This document shows, piece after piece, positions 9,090 to 26,210 of a stretch of DNA of 64,000 bases. How positions within the stretch are numbered: the stretch's first letter is position 1; the number at the start of each line of letters is the position of its first letter. The notes beneath the pieces are model-generated. The model saw only the letters and a list, made by a program, of their open reading frames with translations. It had not been told where the DNA came from and made no database searches. The stretch covers positions 3,472,993 through 3,536,992 of the forward strand of contig NZ_LT629736.1 in NCBI RefSeq assembly GCF_900104945.1. Direction: 5' to 3'. Source of the DNA: Halopseudomonas xinjiangensis (GTDB taxonomy: Bacteria > Pseudomonadota > Gammaproteobacteria > Pseudomonadales > Pseudomonadaceae). The translations under genes were made by a program, and so were the position numbers.

Positions 9090-11486
9090 TCAGAACAATT
9101 CCAGCGGTGTAGCGGCGTCGTCCACGCTGTATCCGTTATCGTCCAGTTCGCTGAACGGCGGTGGCGCATCCTCGTCCTTGAACACTTCGAAATAACCGTC
9201 AGTCGAGCCCGGGCGAGTAGAGCGGCCTGTCTCCGGATCGATGCGCACGCTGACCAGCCCCTCAGGCATCGGCTGGCTGTGCTCCGGGCGACCTTCGAGC
9301 GCCTGGCCCATGAAGCGCATCCAGATCGGCAGGGCGGTGGTGCCACCAAACTCGCGCCGTCCCAGTGTGGCCGGCTGATCGAAGCCCACCCACACGGTCA
9401 CTACCAGATCCGCGTTGAAGCCGGAAAACCAGCCGTCCTTCTGATCGTTGGTGGTGCCGGTCTTGCCTGCCAGGTCTTCACGGCCCAGTTCGCGCGCGCG
9501 CACGGCGGTACCGCGACTGATGACGTCCTTCATCATGCTGGTCAGCTGGTAGGTGGTGCGCGGATCGACCACGCGTTCGGCGACCGGGACGTCATCCTGG
9601 AGCGGTGCCAATGTCTTGTCTCGGTATTCCGCCAGACGTGACTGCATACGTTCGAGGGCCGCTTCTGCCACAGGCGGCTGCGTCAGATGCACAACCTGCC
9701 TGAAACGGTCTTCGACGCGGTCGATCACGTAAGGCCGCACCGCGTAGCCGCCGTTGGCGATGACGCTGTAGCCCTGAGCGATTTGCAGCGGTGTGAGTTC
9801 CGACGTACCCAGGGAGGCGGAGAGATTGCGCGGCAACTCCTCCCGACGAAAGCCGAAACGCTGAATGTAGTCCAGGGAGCGATCCACGCCCATATCCTGC
9901 ATCAGCCTGATCGAAACCAGGTTGCGCGAGCGGTACAAAGCTTCGCGAAGGCGAATCGGACCGAGAAAGTCGCCGCCAGAGTTCTGCGGCCGCCACTCGG
10001 TATCCTGGAATTCATCGACGTACACCAGGGGCGCGTCATTGACCAGGCTCGCCGGTGTGTAGCCGTTATCGAGCGCTGCGGCATAGAGGAACGGCTTGAA
10101 GCTCGACCCTGGTTGCCGACGAGCCTGGGTGACGCGGTTGTACTTGCTCTGCAGGAACGAGAAACCGCCAGTCAGCGCCTTGATGCTGCCATCGCTGGGC
10201 TCGAGTGCCACCAGGGCGCTCTGCGCCTGAGGCAATTGCGCCAGGCGGTAGGCTTCGTCACCTGTCGGCGCGACCCGCAGTACGTCGCCCTTGGCCAGAA
10301 TGTCCCGGGGCGCCTTCGGCACAGGGCCGAGACTGTCGACGCCAAGCTGGGGCCGCGCCCATTTCATCTGTTCCCAGGGAATGGCCGCCTCACTTCCGTC
10401 GCGCAGCACGATGATTGCCTGGTCGCTCTCGACCGTCGTGACGATGGCCGGAACCAGGCCGCCGAGGGCCGAATACTGGCGCAGTAATCGCTGGTACTCC
10501 TCCGGGGTCGCTTCGGGGTGCCTCGCCTCCGGCCCGCGGTAGCCATGCCGGCGATCGTACTCCATCAGACCCTCGCGCAGCGCGCGGTTGGCGTGCTGCT
10601 GCAGTGTGCTGTCGATGGTCGTGTAGACATGATAGCCGTCGGTATAGGCCGCATCTCCGTAGCGATCGATCATTTCCAGCCGGGCCATTTCCGCCACATA
10701 GGGCGCTTCCACGTCCAGATCGGCGCCATGGTTGCGGGCGGTGTTGGGGGTCGCCACTGCTTCGTCATAGGCTGCCTGGTCGATATAGCCAAGGCCCAGC
10801 ATGCGCTGCAGGATCCAGTCGCGGCGAATCTTGGCCCGCTCCGGATTGGCGATCGGGTTGAAGCGAGAGGGCGCTTTGGGCAGGCCAGCGATCATGGCCA
10901 GATCAGCCAGTGGCAGTTCCGAAATGGTCTTGCCGTAGTACACCTGTGCTGCTGCCTCGATGCCGTAGGCTCGGTTGCCGAGGTAGATCTTGTTGACGTA
11001 CAGCTCGAAGATTTCCTGCTTGCTCAGGTTGCGCTCGATCTGCAGTGCCAGAAGGATCTCATTGATCTTGCGGGAAAATACCCGGTCGCTGGTCAGGAAA
11101 TAGTTCTTCGCGACCTGCATGGTGATGGTGCTTCCGCCGGTCTGGATCTGTCCGGTGCTGATCAGCTCGCCGACCGCCCGCGCCAGGCTGGACGGATCGA
11201 CACCGTGATGGTTCAGGAAGTTGTCATCCTCCGCAGCCAGAAGTGCCAGTATAAAGTTATTCGGCACCCGGTCGAAATTGATAGGGAAGCGACGCATTTC
11301 GCCGAATTCAGCGATTAATTTGTGATCGGTGCTGTATATCCGTAACGGGGTTTGCAGTTGTACGTTACGAAGTGTTTCAACATCCGGTAAAGCAGGGCTA
11401 AGATAGAGCGCTACCCCGCTCAGGCCCAGCAACGGAGCGCTTGCCAGAGCCAGCAGCGACCAGAGAATAAATTTGACGAAACGCAT
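9090..11486 (-). CDS. ponA: Penicillin-binding protein 1A (bifunctional transglycosylase/transpeptidase)
   Basis: A class A PBP polymerising and cross-linking peptidoglycan, anchored in the inner membrane with both domains in the periplasm. The 798-residue chain has one N-terminal membrane helix (about 5-27). The glycosyltransferase domain carries AAEDDNFLNHHG (catalytic Glu86) and GGSTITMQVAKN. An OB-like insert follows, then the transpeptidase domain with SxxK in GSSFKPF near 462, SRN near 519 and KTGTT near 678. The gene is divergent from pilM, as ponA is in Pseudomonas aeruginosa. A perfect TATAAT lies 73-78 bases upstream of the start on the minus strand. Confidence 0.95.
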   Translation of the reverse strand: MRFVKFILWSLLALASAPLLGLSGVALYLSPALPDVETLRNVQLQTPLRIYSTDHKLIAEFGEMRRFPINFDRVPNNFILALLAAEDDNFLNHHGVDPSSLARAVGELISTGQIQTGGSTITMQVAKNYFLTSDRVFSRKINEILLALQIERNLSKQEIFELYVNKIYLGNRAYGIEAAAQVYYGKTISELPLADLAMIAGLPKAPSRFNPIANPERAKIRRDWILQRMLGLGYIDQAAYDEAVATPNTARNHGADLDVEAPYVAEMARLEMIDRYGDAAYTDGYHVYTTIDSTLQQHANRALREGLMEYDRRHGYRGPEARHPEATPEEYQRLLRQYSALGGLVPAIVTTVESDQAIIVLRDGSEAAIPWEQMKWARPQLGVDSLGPVPKAPRDILAKGDVLRVAPTGDEAYRLAQLPQAQSALVALEPSDGSIKALTGGFSFLQSKYNRVTQARRQPGSSFKPFLYAAALDNGYTPASLVNDAPLVYVDEFQDTEWRPQNSGGDFLGPIRLREALYRSRNLVSIRLMQDMGVDRSLDYIQRFGFRREELPRNLSASLGTSELTPLQIAQGYSVIANGGYAVRPYVIDRVEDRFRQVVHLTQPPVAEAALERMQSRLAEYRDKTLAPLQDDVPVAERVVDPRTTYQLTSMMKDVISRGTAVRARELGREDLAGKTGTTNDQKDGWFSGFNADLVVTVWVGFDQPATLGRREFGGTTALPIWMRFMGQALEGRPEHSQPMPEGLVSVRIDPETGRSTRPGSTDGYFEVFKDEDAPPPFSELDDNGYSVDDAATPLELF

Positions 11487-11558
11487 GAGGGAGAGGGATT
11501 TCCCTGATAATTGAGATGGTTAGCTACAGGCTAAGGTGAGAACGGGTTAACAGTCTGC

Positions 11559-11564
11559 ATTATA
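11559..11564 (-). promoter_or_regulatory. Candidate -10 element for ponA
   Basis: The minus strand reads TATAAT here, the sigma-70 consensus -10 hexamer, 73-78 bases upstream of the ponA ATG. No good TTGACA-like -35 is found 16-18 bases further upstream, so this rests on the -10 alone. The rest of the 11487-11670 gap must also hold the pilM promoter, which I could not place. Confidence 0.45.
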
Positions 11565-11643
11565 AGCGCATTTTTTTCGATTTCGCCATTTGCGCTTGCA
11601 CAGCGACTGTTATTTAATGTAGGAAAACATAAACCGTCCGTAA

Positions 11644-12734
<1,091 letters not shown>

Positions 12735-12735
<1 letters not shown>

Positions 12736-13313
12736 TGGCTCGCATTAACCTGTTGCCCTGGCGCGAGCAGCTCAGGGAAGAGCGAAAAAAGGAATTTCTG
12801 ACCGTTCTGGTCCTCATCGTGCTGTTCGCCGGCGCGTTGATTTTCCTTGGTGATCGGGTTCTTAGTGGTCGCATCGACCACCAGAACGCCCGAAACGAAT
12901 TCCTCCAGAAGGAAATTCAGGTGCTCGAGGCGCGGATCAAGGAAATCGAACAGCTTCAGGCCCGGCGCACCCAGTTGCTCGACCGGATGAAGATCATTGA
13001 GGATCTGCAGGGTAACCGGCCAATCATCGTCCGGGTGTTCGACGAAATGGCCAGAAGTCTTCCTGACGGGGTGTATTTCACTTCGGTCGAGATGAAGGGG
13101 CCGACCATCAATATCAAGGGTGGTGCGGAATCCAACAGCCGGGTTTCCAACCTGATGCGCCAGATGGACGCCTCGGAATGGTTGACTGCGCCGAATCTGA
13201 CCGCGGTGCGTGCCGTAACCCAGGGAGCCGTCGATCAGGCCAACGTATTCGAACTGTCGGTACGTCAGACAGAGCCGGGTTCCCGCGCCGCTGAGGGAGA
13301 GCAGCAGCAATGA
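12735..13313 (+). CDS. pilN: Type IV pilus assembly protein PilN
   Basis: PilN is a single-pass inner-membrane protein that pairs with PilO and presents its cytoplasmic tail to PilM. The 192-residue protein starts MARINLLPWREQ; INLLPWR is the conserved PilM-binding motif and fixes the start at ATG 12735, one base into the pilM stop. A membrane helix lies at about 20-38, then a coiled-coil stretch (about 45-85) and a ferredoxin-like periplasmic domain. It overlaps pilO by four bases. Confidence 0.95.
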
Positions 13314-13933
13314 GTTTCGCTCAATCCATGGAAAGCCTGAAGAAGGTCGATCTGAACGACCTGGACTTCAACAATATCGGTGCCTGGCCCGGCGCGCTCA
13401 AGGTAATAGTCGCGGCTCTGGTGTTCATCGTTCTGGTGGGTCTCGGTTACCAGTTCCATCTGAAGGATCTCCGTGCCTCGCTCGAGCAGAGCGAAGCAAA
13501 GGAAGTGCAACTGCGTGATGAATTCACCCAGAAGTCCTTCCGCGCGGCGAATCTGGATGCATACAAGGAACAGCTTGCCGAAATCGAGGAACGCTTCGGC
13601 ACCCTGCTCAAGCAGTTGCCAAGCGATACCGAGGTTCCGGGTCTGCTTGAAGACATCACTCAGATGGGCCTGAACAGCGGGCTAGAGTTCGAATCGATCA
13701 CCTTGCAGCCGGAGGTGGTCCAGCCGTTCTACATCGAGTTGCCGATCAGCATCGTCGTGCAGGGCTCCTATCACGACATCGGCACCTTCGTCAGCAGCGT
13801 GGCCGGGCTACCGCGAATCGTAACGCTGCATGACTTCACCATCGCGCCTCTGGAAGACGGAAACTCCGACCTGCTCAAGATGAGCATCGTAGCCAAGACG
13901 TATCGCTACAACGAGGAGGGGGCGCAGCAATGA
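13310..13933 (+). CDS. pilO: Type IV pilus assembly protein PilO
   Basis: PilO is an inner-membrane partner of PilN in the complex connecting the pilus motor to the outer-membrane secretin. The 207-residue protein has one helix at about 27-47, a coiled coil with many Glu, Gln and Lys residues (about 50-95), and a periplasmic domain. ATGA overlaps join it to pilN upstream and pilP downstream, so synthesis is probably coupled. Confidence 0.94.
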   Translation: MSFAQSMESLKKVDLNDLDFNNIGAWPGALKVIVAALVFIVLVGLGYQFHLKDLRASLEQSEAKEVQLRDEFTQKSFRAANLDAYKEQLAEIEERFGTLLKQLPSDTEVPGLLEDITQMGLNSGLEFESITLQPEVVQPFYIELPISIVVQGSYHDIGTFVSSVAGLPRIVTLHDFTIAPLEDGNSDLLKMSIVAKTYRYNEEGAQQ

Positions 13934-14460
13934 TCATCATGAATCGTAAGTTGATCGCCGTAGCGGCGCTGGCCTCCATGCTGGCTGGCTGCGGCAACAG
14001 TGATTTCCAGGACCTGCAGGTCTTCATGGACGAAACACGGGCCAGACCCACCGGCAATATCGAGCCTTTGCCGCGGTTCCAGCCCTACGAGGCATTTACT
14101 TACAGTGCGACGTCCCTGCGCAGTCCGTTCCAGCCGCCGGTGCGGATCGATCTGACCAAGCGTGAGCGCGGCTCACAGGATATCCGGCCGGACGAGAACC
14201 GGACAAGGCAGTTCCTTGAAGGCTTCAACATTGAAGGCTTCGAGATGGTAGGAACGCTTAGTAATCAAGGTGGCATGCAAGCGCTGGTTCGTGGCGCTGG
14301 CAGCGTGCATCGAGTCAGGATTGGCGATTATCTGGGCCGCAATCACGGCCGCATCACCGGTATCGAGGAAGGGCGAATCGAAGTGATGGAGATAGTGCCA
14401 GACGGGGAAGGTGGTTGGTTGGAGCGCCCGCGTACACTCAGCTTGCCTGAGCGCGGTTAG
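13930..14460 (+). CDS. pilP: Type IV pilus lipoprotein PilP
   Basis: PilP is an inner-membrane lipoprotein connecting PilN/PilO to PilQ. The 176-residue precursor has a short signal sequence with lipobox LAGC; the lipidated cysteine is near residue 21. A proline-rich linker follows, then the beta-sandwich domain containing FEMVGTL and the IEEGRIEV region. The ATG at 13930 overlaps the pilO stop; a second ATG three codons on is also usable. Confidence 0.93.
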   Translation: MIIMNRKLIAVAALASMLAGCGNSDFQDLQVFMDETRARPTGNIEPLPRFQPYEAFTYSATSLRSPFQPPVRIDLTKRERGSQDIRPDENRTRQFLEGFNIEGFEMVGTLSNQGGMQALVRGAGSVHRVRIGDYLGRNHGRITGIEEGRIEVMEIVPDGEGGWLERPRTLSLPERG

Positions 14461-14480
14461 GACAACCAGGGAGAGATAAC

Positions 14481-16691
14481 ATGAACTGTAAACAGTCACG
14501 CGTGGAACGCAATCAAATGCCTCTAACCAGGAAGTTTTCGCTCGCCGCGGTCTTGGCCGTGCTTAGCCCGTGGGTGGCCGCCGCCGACCTGCAGAATCTA
14601 GATGTGGCATCGCTGCCGGGCGAGAGGGTAGAGCTCAAGCTGACCTTCGACGAGCCCGTTACGGTCCCGAAAGGCTATACCATCGAGCAGCCAGCACGCA
14701 TTGCGCTGGACCTGCCGGGCGTCAAGAACAAGCTGGGAGAGCGTAGCCGCGAGCTTGGTCTGGGCAACGCTCGCAGCGTCAATATCGTCGAGGCAAACGA
14801 CCGCACACGTCTGATTGTCAACCTGACGAATCTGGCGCCTTACGCTACGCGTGTGGAAGGGAACAACCTGTTCATCCTGGTTGGGACCGACAGCGCGCCG
14901 GGCTACCGGGCCCCGGCCACTGCGAGTACTGCCTCGCCAGCGGCGGCCTCGTCGAACAACTGGAAGCCGGCCGATGAGCCCGCCGTGTCGGCCGCCGCCG
15001 CCGGTGGAAAATCCATCCGCAGCCTGGACTTCCAGCGTGGGGAGCAGGGCGAAGGCAACGTGATCATCGACCTGTCCGATCCGTCGATCCGCGTTGACGT
15101 GGACGAGCAGGCTGGGCGCGTCCGCCTGAATTTCCCGAATACCAGGCTGCCCGACGAGCTGCGAGTACGCCTGGACGTGAAGGATTTCGCTACGCCGGTC
15201 AACTTCATCAATGCCTCCACTTCTGGCGGCGACGCAACGATCAACATTGAACCAAGCGGGTACTACGAGCATCTGGTTTATCAGGCGGAGGATCGCCTGA
15301 TCGTCAGCTTCAAGCCGTTAAGTCGCGGCGAAGTCGAGCGGCGTCGTGCCGACGAATTCGCTTATACCGGTGAGAAGCTATCGCTGAACTTCCAGAACAT
15401 CGAAGTGCGCTCGGTGCTGCAGCTGATCGCTGATTTTACCGACCTGAACCTGGTCGCCAGTGATACCGTCGAAGGCAGTATCACGCTGCGCCTGCAGAAC
15501 GTTCCATGGGATCAGGCACTGGATCTGGTACTCAAAACCAAAGGTCTGGACAAGCGCCAGATCGGTAACGTGCTGCTAGTTGCGCCGGCAGACGAGATCG
15601 CCGCGCGTGAGCGTCAGGAGCTGGAGTCCCAGCGCCAGATCGCCGAGCTGGCACCGCTTCGTCGCGAGCTGATTCAGGTCAATTACGCCCGTGCAGGCGA
15701 CATCGCCAAGCTCTTCGCCTCGGTTACCGCCGGAGCCCAGGGTGAGCAGCGTGGATCCATTACCGTAGACGATCGCACCAACAGCATCATCGCGCTGGAA
15801 ACTCAGGACAAGCTCGACGAGCTGCGCCGTATCGTCACCCAGCTGGACATTCCGGTTCGTCAGGTGATGATCGAGGCTCGGATCGTCGAAGCTAACGTCG
15901 GTTTCGACAAGGCGCTGGGTGTTCGTTGGGGCGGTAACGTAGACCTTGGGTCGCGTTTCAATGCCTTTGGTAAGGACGGAAGAATGGGCGTGACGGAGGA
16001 TCCGAATCCAACCACGGTCACTCTGCCTGACGGTACTACCCAGGAAGTCTCCCGCACCACCGCCGGCTTTATCGGTATTCCCGAAGTCCCGCTCAATACC
16101 CCGTTCGTGGACATGGGCGTGATCGGCGCTACCTCTGGTATCGGCATCGGCTTCATTACCAATAACGCAATCCTCGACCTGCAACTGTCGGCAATGGAAA
16201 GCACCGGCAACGGCGAAATCATCTCCCAGCCGAAGGTTGTCACCTCCGACAAGGAAACCGCGAAGATCCTCAAGGGTTCGGAGATTCCGTACCAGGAGGC
16301 CAGCTCAAGCGGCGCGACGACGACGGCTTTCGCCGAAGCTGTACTGTCGCTGGAAGTGACCCCGCAGATCACGCCGGATAACCAGGTCATCATGGAAGTC
16401 GTCGTCACCAAGGACGAGCCTGACTTCACCAACGATGTGAACGGTGTGCCGACTATTCGCAAGAACGAAGTGAATGCCAAGATCCTGGTCGCTGACGGCG
16501 AAACCATCGTGATCGGTGGTGTATTCTCCAGCGAAACCACACAAGCGCAGGAAAAGGTACCCTTCCTGGGTGACCTGCCGGTGGTGGGCCGAGCGTTCCG
16601 TCGTGATATCACCTCGGAGAGCAAGACCGAACTACTGGTATTCCTCACGCCGCGTATCATCAATAACGGAGCGATTTCCGTTGCCAGGTAA
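14481..16691 (+). CDS. pilQ: Type IV pilus secretin PilQ
   Basis: PilQ is the outer-membrane secretin ring through which the pilus passes. The 736-residue precursor has a signal peptide ending near AAADL, two AMIN domains (about 35-150 and 185-285) that bind peptidoglycan, N0/N1 domains (about 300-460) and the C-terminal secretin beta-domain (about 470-730; [15 protein letters not shown] and the [10 protein letters not shown] end are diagnostic). GGGAGAG upstream of ATG 14481 is a good ribosome site. It ends five bases before aroK, a linkage conserved in pseudomonads. Confidence 0.95.
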   Translation: MNCKQSRVERNQMPLTRKFSLAAVLAVLSPWVAAADLQNLDVASLPGERVELKLTFDEPVTVPKGYTIEQPARIALDLPGVKNKLGERSRELGLGNARSVNIVEANDRTRLIVNLTNLAPYATRVEGNNLFILVGTDSAPGYRAPATASTASPAAASSNNWKPADEPAVSAAAAGGKSIRSLDFQRGEQGEGNVIIDLSDPSIRVDVDEQAGRVRLNFPNTRLPDELRVRLDVKDFATPVNFINASTSGGDATINIEPSGYYEHLVYQAEDRLIVSFKPLSRGEVERRRADEFAYTGEKLSLNFQNIEVRSVLQLIADFTDLNLVASDTVEGSITLRLQNVPWDQALDLVLKTKGLDKRQIGNVLLVAPADEIAARERQELESQRQIAELAPLRRELIQVNYARAGDIAKLFASVTAGAQGEQRGSITVDDRTNSIIALETQDKLDELRRIVTQLDIPVRQVMIEARIVEANVGFDKALGVRWGGNVDLGSRFNAFGKDGRMGVTEDPNPTTVTLPDGTTQEVSRTTAGFIGIPEVPLNTPFVDMGVIGATSGIGIGFITNNAILDLQLSAMESTGNGEIISQPKVVTSDKETAKILKGSEIPYQEASSSGATTTAFAEAVLSLEVTPQITPDNQVIMEVVVTKDEPDFTNDVNGVPTIRKNEVNAKILVADGETIVIGGVFSSETTQAQEKVPFLGDLPVVGRAFRRDITSESKTELLVFLTPRIINNGAISVAR

Positions 16692-16696
16692 GCACT

Positions 16697-17212
16697 TTGC
16701 GTAACGTGTTCCTCATAGGTCCGATGGGCGCTGGCAAAAGCACCATCGGACGCCTTCTTGCCAAGGAGCTGAAGTTTCCGTTCAAGGATTCTGATCGGGA
16801 GATCGAGGCCAGAACCGGCGCCGATATCCCGTGGATCTTCGACGTCGAAGGAGAGGAGGGTTTTCGCGAGCGTGAATCAGCAATGATTGCCGAGCTGACA
16901 GCGGAAGAGGGCATCGTGCTGGCCACCGGTGGTGGTGTGGTGATGCGTCCGGAAAACCGCAAAGCGTTGGCCAATGGTGGTTTGGTCGTCTACCTGCGCA
17001 CGAGTGTCGAGCAGCAATTGCAACGCACTGCAAAGGATCGCCAACGTCCGCTTCTGCAGACCCCCGATCCGGAAAAAGTACTGCGGGACTTAATGGCCAG
17101 GCGTGATCCGCTATATCGGGAAATCGCCGATCTGACCATTGATACCGACCAGCGGGGGCCGAAGGTGGTCGTCAATACCATCGTCGCCCGACTGCGGGAT
17201 TCGGCGAACTGA
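16697..17212 (+). CDS. aroK: Shikimate kinase
   Basis: Phosphorylates shikimate with ATP in aromatic amino acid synthesis. The 171-residue protein has the P-loop GPMGAGKST at 8-16, substrate residues in DSDREIE, the GGG motif in [13 protein letters not shown] and the lid arginine in KDRQRPLL. The start is TTG 16697, giving M-R-N-V-F-L-I-G; no ATG or GTG gives the conserved N-terminus with the P-loop in the right place. It follows pilQ by five bases. Confidence 0.94.
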   Translation: MRNVFLIGPMGAGKSTIGRLLAKELKFPFKDSDREIEARTGADIPWIFDVEGEEGFRERESAMIAELTAEEGIVLATGGGVVMRPENRKALANGGLVVYLRTSVEQQLQRTAKDRQRPLLQTPDPEKVLRDLMARRDPLYREIADLTIDTDQRGPKVVVNTIVARLRDSAN

Positions 17213-17292
17213 TTCACTGATGCTCCTGCCGTTCCTCGTTTTCGCAGCGACTGCTCTGATGTATGCTGGCGGGCCAGCAACGGAGGGGTGTC

Positions 17293-18372
17293 ATGCAGCG
17301 GTTGACGGTCGAACTCGAAGAGCGCAGTTATCCCATATATATCGGCGAAGGCCTTCTCCAGGATCCTGAGCTTCTTCTCGGGCATATCGCCGGGAAACAA
17401 GTCTGCATCGTCACTGACGATACGGTGGCCCCGCTTTATCTTGAACAGGTTCGCGCGCTGCTTTCCGGGCGCGAGGTGCTGTCGGTCGTCCTGCCCACGG
17501 GCGAAGCCTACAAGAACTGGGCGACGCTGCAGCAGATTTTCGATGCATTGCTCGGTCATCGCCATGATCGGCGTACCACGCTTGTCGCACTGGGTGGCGG
17601 CGTGATCGGTGATATGACCGGGTTCGCTGCGGCCTGCTATCAGCGCGGCGTCGACTTCATCCAGGTTCCGACGACGCTATTGTCCCAGGTCGACTCGTCC
17701 GTAGGGGGCAAGACCGGCATCAATCATCCTGCGGGCAAGAACATGATCGGCGCGTTTTACCAGCCCAAAGCAGTGCTGATCGATACGGCTACGCTGCGTA
17801 CGCTGCCAGCTCGCGAGGTCAGTGCCGGCCTTGCGGAGATCATCAAGTACGGTCTGATCCGTGATCCCGCTTTTCTCGACTGGCTGGAAAGCAACATGGC
17901 CAGCCTGCGCAGTCTCGATTCGAGCCCGGTTACCGAAGCCATCGCACGCTCCTGCGCGATCAAGGCGGAGGTAGTTGGGGCGGATGAACGGGAGGGCGGC
18001 GTTCGCGCAATACTCAATCTCGGACATACATTCGGACACGCCATCGAGGCGCACCAGGGCTATGGTACCTGGCTGCATGGCGAGGCGGTCGGGGCTGGTA
18101 TGACGATGGCGCTGGCCATGTCTGAACGGCTCGGCTGGATCGATCACGAGCATTATCGCCGCGCTGTCGCGCTCATTCGCGCAGCCGGGCTACCGGTAGC
18201 GCCCCCGCCGGAGATGGGCGTCGATGATTTCCTTCGGCTGATGTCCGTGGACAAGAAAGTCCTGGACGGCCAGCTTCGCCTGGTTCTTTTGCGCTCGCTG
18301 GGTGAAGCCGTAATCACCGCCGACTACCCATCCGATGCCTTACACGACACCCTTCGGAAAGACTATCCATGA
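17293..18372 (+). CDS. aroB: 3-dehydroquinate synthase
   Basis: Converts DAHP to 3-dehydroquinate, the second step of the shikimate pathway; needs NAD and a divalent metal. ATG 17293 ([18 protein letters not shown]) has a strong GGAGGGG site and the expected N-terminus; an earlier in-frame start at 17263 is unlikely. The 359-residue protein shows the NAD-binding [11 protein letters not shown], the metal and active-site region [10 protein letters not shown] and [18 protein letters not shown]. The 80-base gap from aroK may hold a promoter, but I see no convincing one. Its stop overlaps the next gene (ATGA). Confidence 0.95.
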   Translation: MQRLTVELEERSYPIYIGEGLLQDPELLLGHIAGKQVCIVTDDTVAPLYLEQVRALLSGREVLSVVLPTGEAYKNWATLQQIFDALLGHRHDRRTTLVALGGGVIGDMTGFAAACYQRGVDFIQVPTTLLSQVDSSVGGKTGINHPAGKNMIGAFYQPKAVLIDTATLRTLPAREVSAGLAEIIKYGLIRDPAFLDWLESNMASLRSLDSSPVTEAIARSCAIKAEVVGADEREGGVRAILNLGHTFGHAIEAHQGYGTWLHGEAVGAGMTMALAMSERLGWIDHEHYRRAVALIRAAGLPVAPPPEMGVDDFLRLMSVDKKVLDGQLRLVLLRSLGEAVITADYPSDALHDTLRKDYP

Positions 18373-19898
18373 AAGCAGAGCGGGACCCAGGCATCAACGC
18401 CGTCACTGATGAGCAAGCCGTGCTGGAATATTACCAGTTGAGTCATGATCCGTTTGCTCCGCGGACCCCGGGCTTCAAATTCTTCACGCCCCAGCGCAAA
18501 CCGGTGCTGGCTCAGCTACATCATCTTGCGCGATTCGGCGGTCAGGTGCTGGTCGTCACGGGGCCGCGCGGAAGCGGAAAAACGCTGCTGAGGCAGGCGT
18601 TGGTAGCCAGTACCAACAAGGATGCAGCGCAATGTGTCGTCACATCCGGACGTGAAGCCGAATCTCCAGCTGTTCTGGTGGCTACCTTATGCCAGGCGGT
18701 GGGTGTGTCAGAGAAGTCGGTCGCGGCGTTGCTCGAGCGCGCCGAGCAGATGCACGACATAGGCATGCAGCTCTACGTTGTCGTGGACGATGCTCACCTG
18801 CTTGACGCCGAGTCGCTGCAGCTCCTCGCAGACCTCAGTCAGATTGATGCCAAATTCGCTCCGAAAGTATTCCTCTTCGGTGAGGACGTGCTGGCCGGCA
18901 CCCTGGTGACGGCCGATATGGCAGACGACCAGCCCTGGTACCACCGCATCTCCCTGCAGGCCTTGAGCCTGGAAGAGACGCGAGAGTATCTGGCTCAGCG
19001 GCTCGAGGGCGCCGGACAGTCGATCGAGCTGTTCAGTGATGCGCAGGTAGCCTGGATCCATGAAGAAAGTGAAGGTTGGCCTGGGCGCATCAATGAAGCT
19101 GCCAAGCGTGCATTGCAAGATGATCGCGAAGATGTTGCGCCGGTCAGCGCTAGGCGCACGCCGATCATCCCCCGGCGTTCGCTGATTGCCCTGGTACTGG
19201 TATCGCTTGGCGTAATCGCTGCCTGGATGATGGGCGATAACGAGCCGGTCGAACCGAGCACGACAGTCCTCGAACTACCGGAGCCCGTACCAGAAGTGGA
19301 CATGACATCGATGGCTGCCCCATCGTCTCTGCCGCCCAGCGAGCCGGTGGACCCCATGGAGGCTGCTTCGGACATGCCAGAAGACCTGGCATTGTTCGAG
19401 CCGCCACAGGACGCCAGTGCTGGCAGTGCCCTGGCGGATGCTCCGTCGTCCGCTTCGCCGCAGACCGGTACAATGCAGCCGTCGGCAGCAGCGGAGCCCG
19501 AAGCAGCGGCGGCCGTCGCGCCGGAGCCTGTCGCTGTCGTTGAAGCGCCAGCGCTGCAACCTCAGCCGCCGCAGCAAGCCGATCCCAATCCCTCCGCGGC
19601 ACCCGCGGCGACTGACGCATCCTCCTGGTACCGTCAGCAGGCTGGCAATCGCTATGTACTGCAGTTGCTCGGATCCCACTCCAGGCAGGCAGCGCTTGAA
19701 TTCATGTCTGCTCACGACTTGTCGGATCTGCACTTTTTCGAAACGCGCCATGAAGGCAAGCCCTGGTTCGTGGTAACCCAGGGCGCGTATGCAGACCGGC
19801 AGCAGGCGCAGGCAGCGGCAAATCAGCTTCCCGGCCCGCTGCGTCAGCTGAAACCCTGGCCGCGGACCATCGCCAGCATCCAGCAATCTCTGCCATAA
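18369..19898 (+). CDS. DamX-like protein: AAA ATPase plus membrane helix plus SPOR domain
   Basis: The 509-residue protein has a cytoplasmic AAA-type domain (Walker A GPRGSGKT at 65-72, Walker B-like YVVVDDAH near 137), a membrane helix at about 270-288, a long Pro/Ala/Glu-rich periplasmic linker (about 295-415) and a C-terminal SPOR domain (about 425-505, starting NRYVLQLLG). SPOR domains bind denuded peptidoglycan at division sites, so a role in septation is expected. The position after aroB matches damX in enterobacteria and the equivalent in Pseudomonas. The ATPase part resembles ExeA/GspA-type ATPases. Whether it hydrolyses ATP is not known from sequence. Confidence 0.85.
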   Translation: MKAERDPGINAVTDEQAVLEYYQLSHDPFAPRTPGFKFFTPQRKPVLAQLHHLARFGGQVLVVTGPRGSGKTLLRQALVASTNKDAAQCVVTSGREAESPAVLVATLCQAVGVSEKSVAALLERAEQMHDIGMQLYVVVDDAHLLDAESLQLLADLSQIDAKFAPKVFLFGEDVLAGTLVTADMADDQPWYHRISLQALSLEETREYLAQRLEGAGQSIELFSDAQVAWIHEESEGWPGRINEAAKRALQDDREDVAPVSARRTPIIPRRSLIALVLVSLGVIAAWMMGDNEPVEPSTTVLELPEPVPEVDMTSMAAPSSLPPSEPVDPMEAASDMPEDLALFEPPQDASAGSALADAPSSASPQTGTMQPSAAAEPEAAAAVAPEPVAVVEAPALQPQPPQQADPNPSAAPAATDASSWYRQQAGNRYVLQLLGSHSRQAALEFMSAHDLSDLHFFETRHEGKPWFVVTQGAYADRQQAQAAANQLPGPLRQLKPWPRTIASIQQSLP

Positions 19899-20007
19899 TC
19901 AGTTTCGGCCCGCCTCAGGGCGGGTCGCCACTCTTTCTTCGGCGGTAAAAGCTTTCCGATTTACGACATTTGGATATGCTTTTGCGGCACTTTTCGCGCA
20001 AAATAAA

Positions 20008-20036
20008 TTGTGGCCCCGCGAGCCGCTGTGTACAAT
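20008..20036 (+). promoter_or_regulatory. Sigma-70 promoter for gltB
   Basis: TTGTGG (20008-20013), exactly 17 bases, then TACAAT (20031-20036). A start of transcription near 20043 would leave an 84-base leader before the gltB ATG. The upstream part of this 228-base gap has a GC-rich inverted repeat just past the damX-like stop (CCCGCC/GGCGGG, about 19911-19925) with a poor T-tract. Confidence 0.55.
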
Positions 20037-20126
20037 TACTCCCCTTTTGTCCGGCGCCTAGCCAGATCACGCCTTCTGTTGACTGCACTAAGCGCTTGAA
20101 TCCAATAGCTTTTTGAGAGTGTGCCT

Positions 20127-24575
<4,449 letters not shown>

Positions 24576-24583
24576 GCCAACAT

Positions 24584-24607
24584 TGGCGCGCCCTGGATGG
24601 CGCGCCA
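24584..24607 (+). other. Perfect GC hairpin between gltB and gltD
   Basis: TGGCGCGCC at 24584-24592 pairs with GGCGCGCCA at 24599-24607: nine pairs, six-base loop, starting nine bases after the gltB stop. No T-run follows, so it is not a standard terminator. It may stabilise the gltB 3' end or adjust the gltB:gltD ratio. Confidence 0.55.
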
Positions 24608-24657
24608 GCGATTAGTTCTGGTGCTGACCGGCCCGTGACTGGCTAGCGCCGAGATGA

Positions 24658-26085
<1,428 letters not shown>

Positions 26086-26093
26086 GCTCTACA

Positions 26094-26137
26094 GCACAAA
26101 CAACAAGGGCGCCTGAGGGCGCCCTTGTTGTTTGTGC
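26094..26137 (+). terminator. Strong hairpin after gltD
   Basis: A perfect 20-base-pair stem with a four-base TGAG loop (arms 26094-26113 and 26118-26137). The lower part is rich in A on the left and T on the right, which gives an A-tract/T-tract terminator flanking a GGGCGCC core. It could terminate transcription from either strand; here it closes gltBD before hemE. Confidence 0.85.
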
Positions 26138-26210
26138 CTGCGGCGGGCCTGATGTTTGCACCGATTGCCGTTACAATGTGTGCTGATCTCGCCACCGGAT
26201 ACCGCACTCC

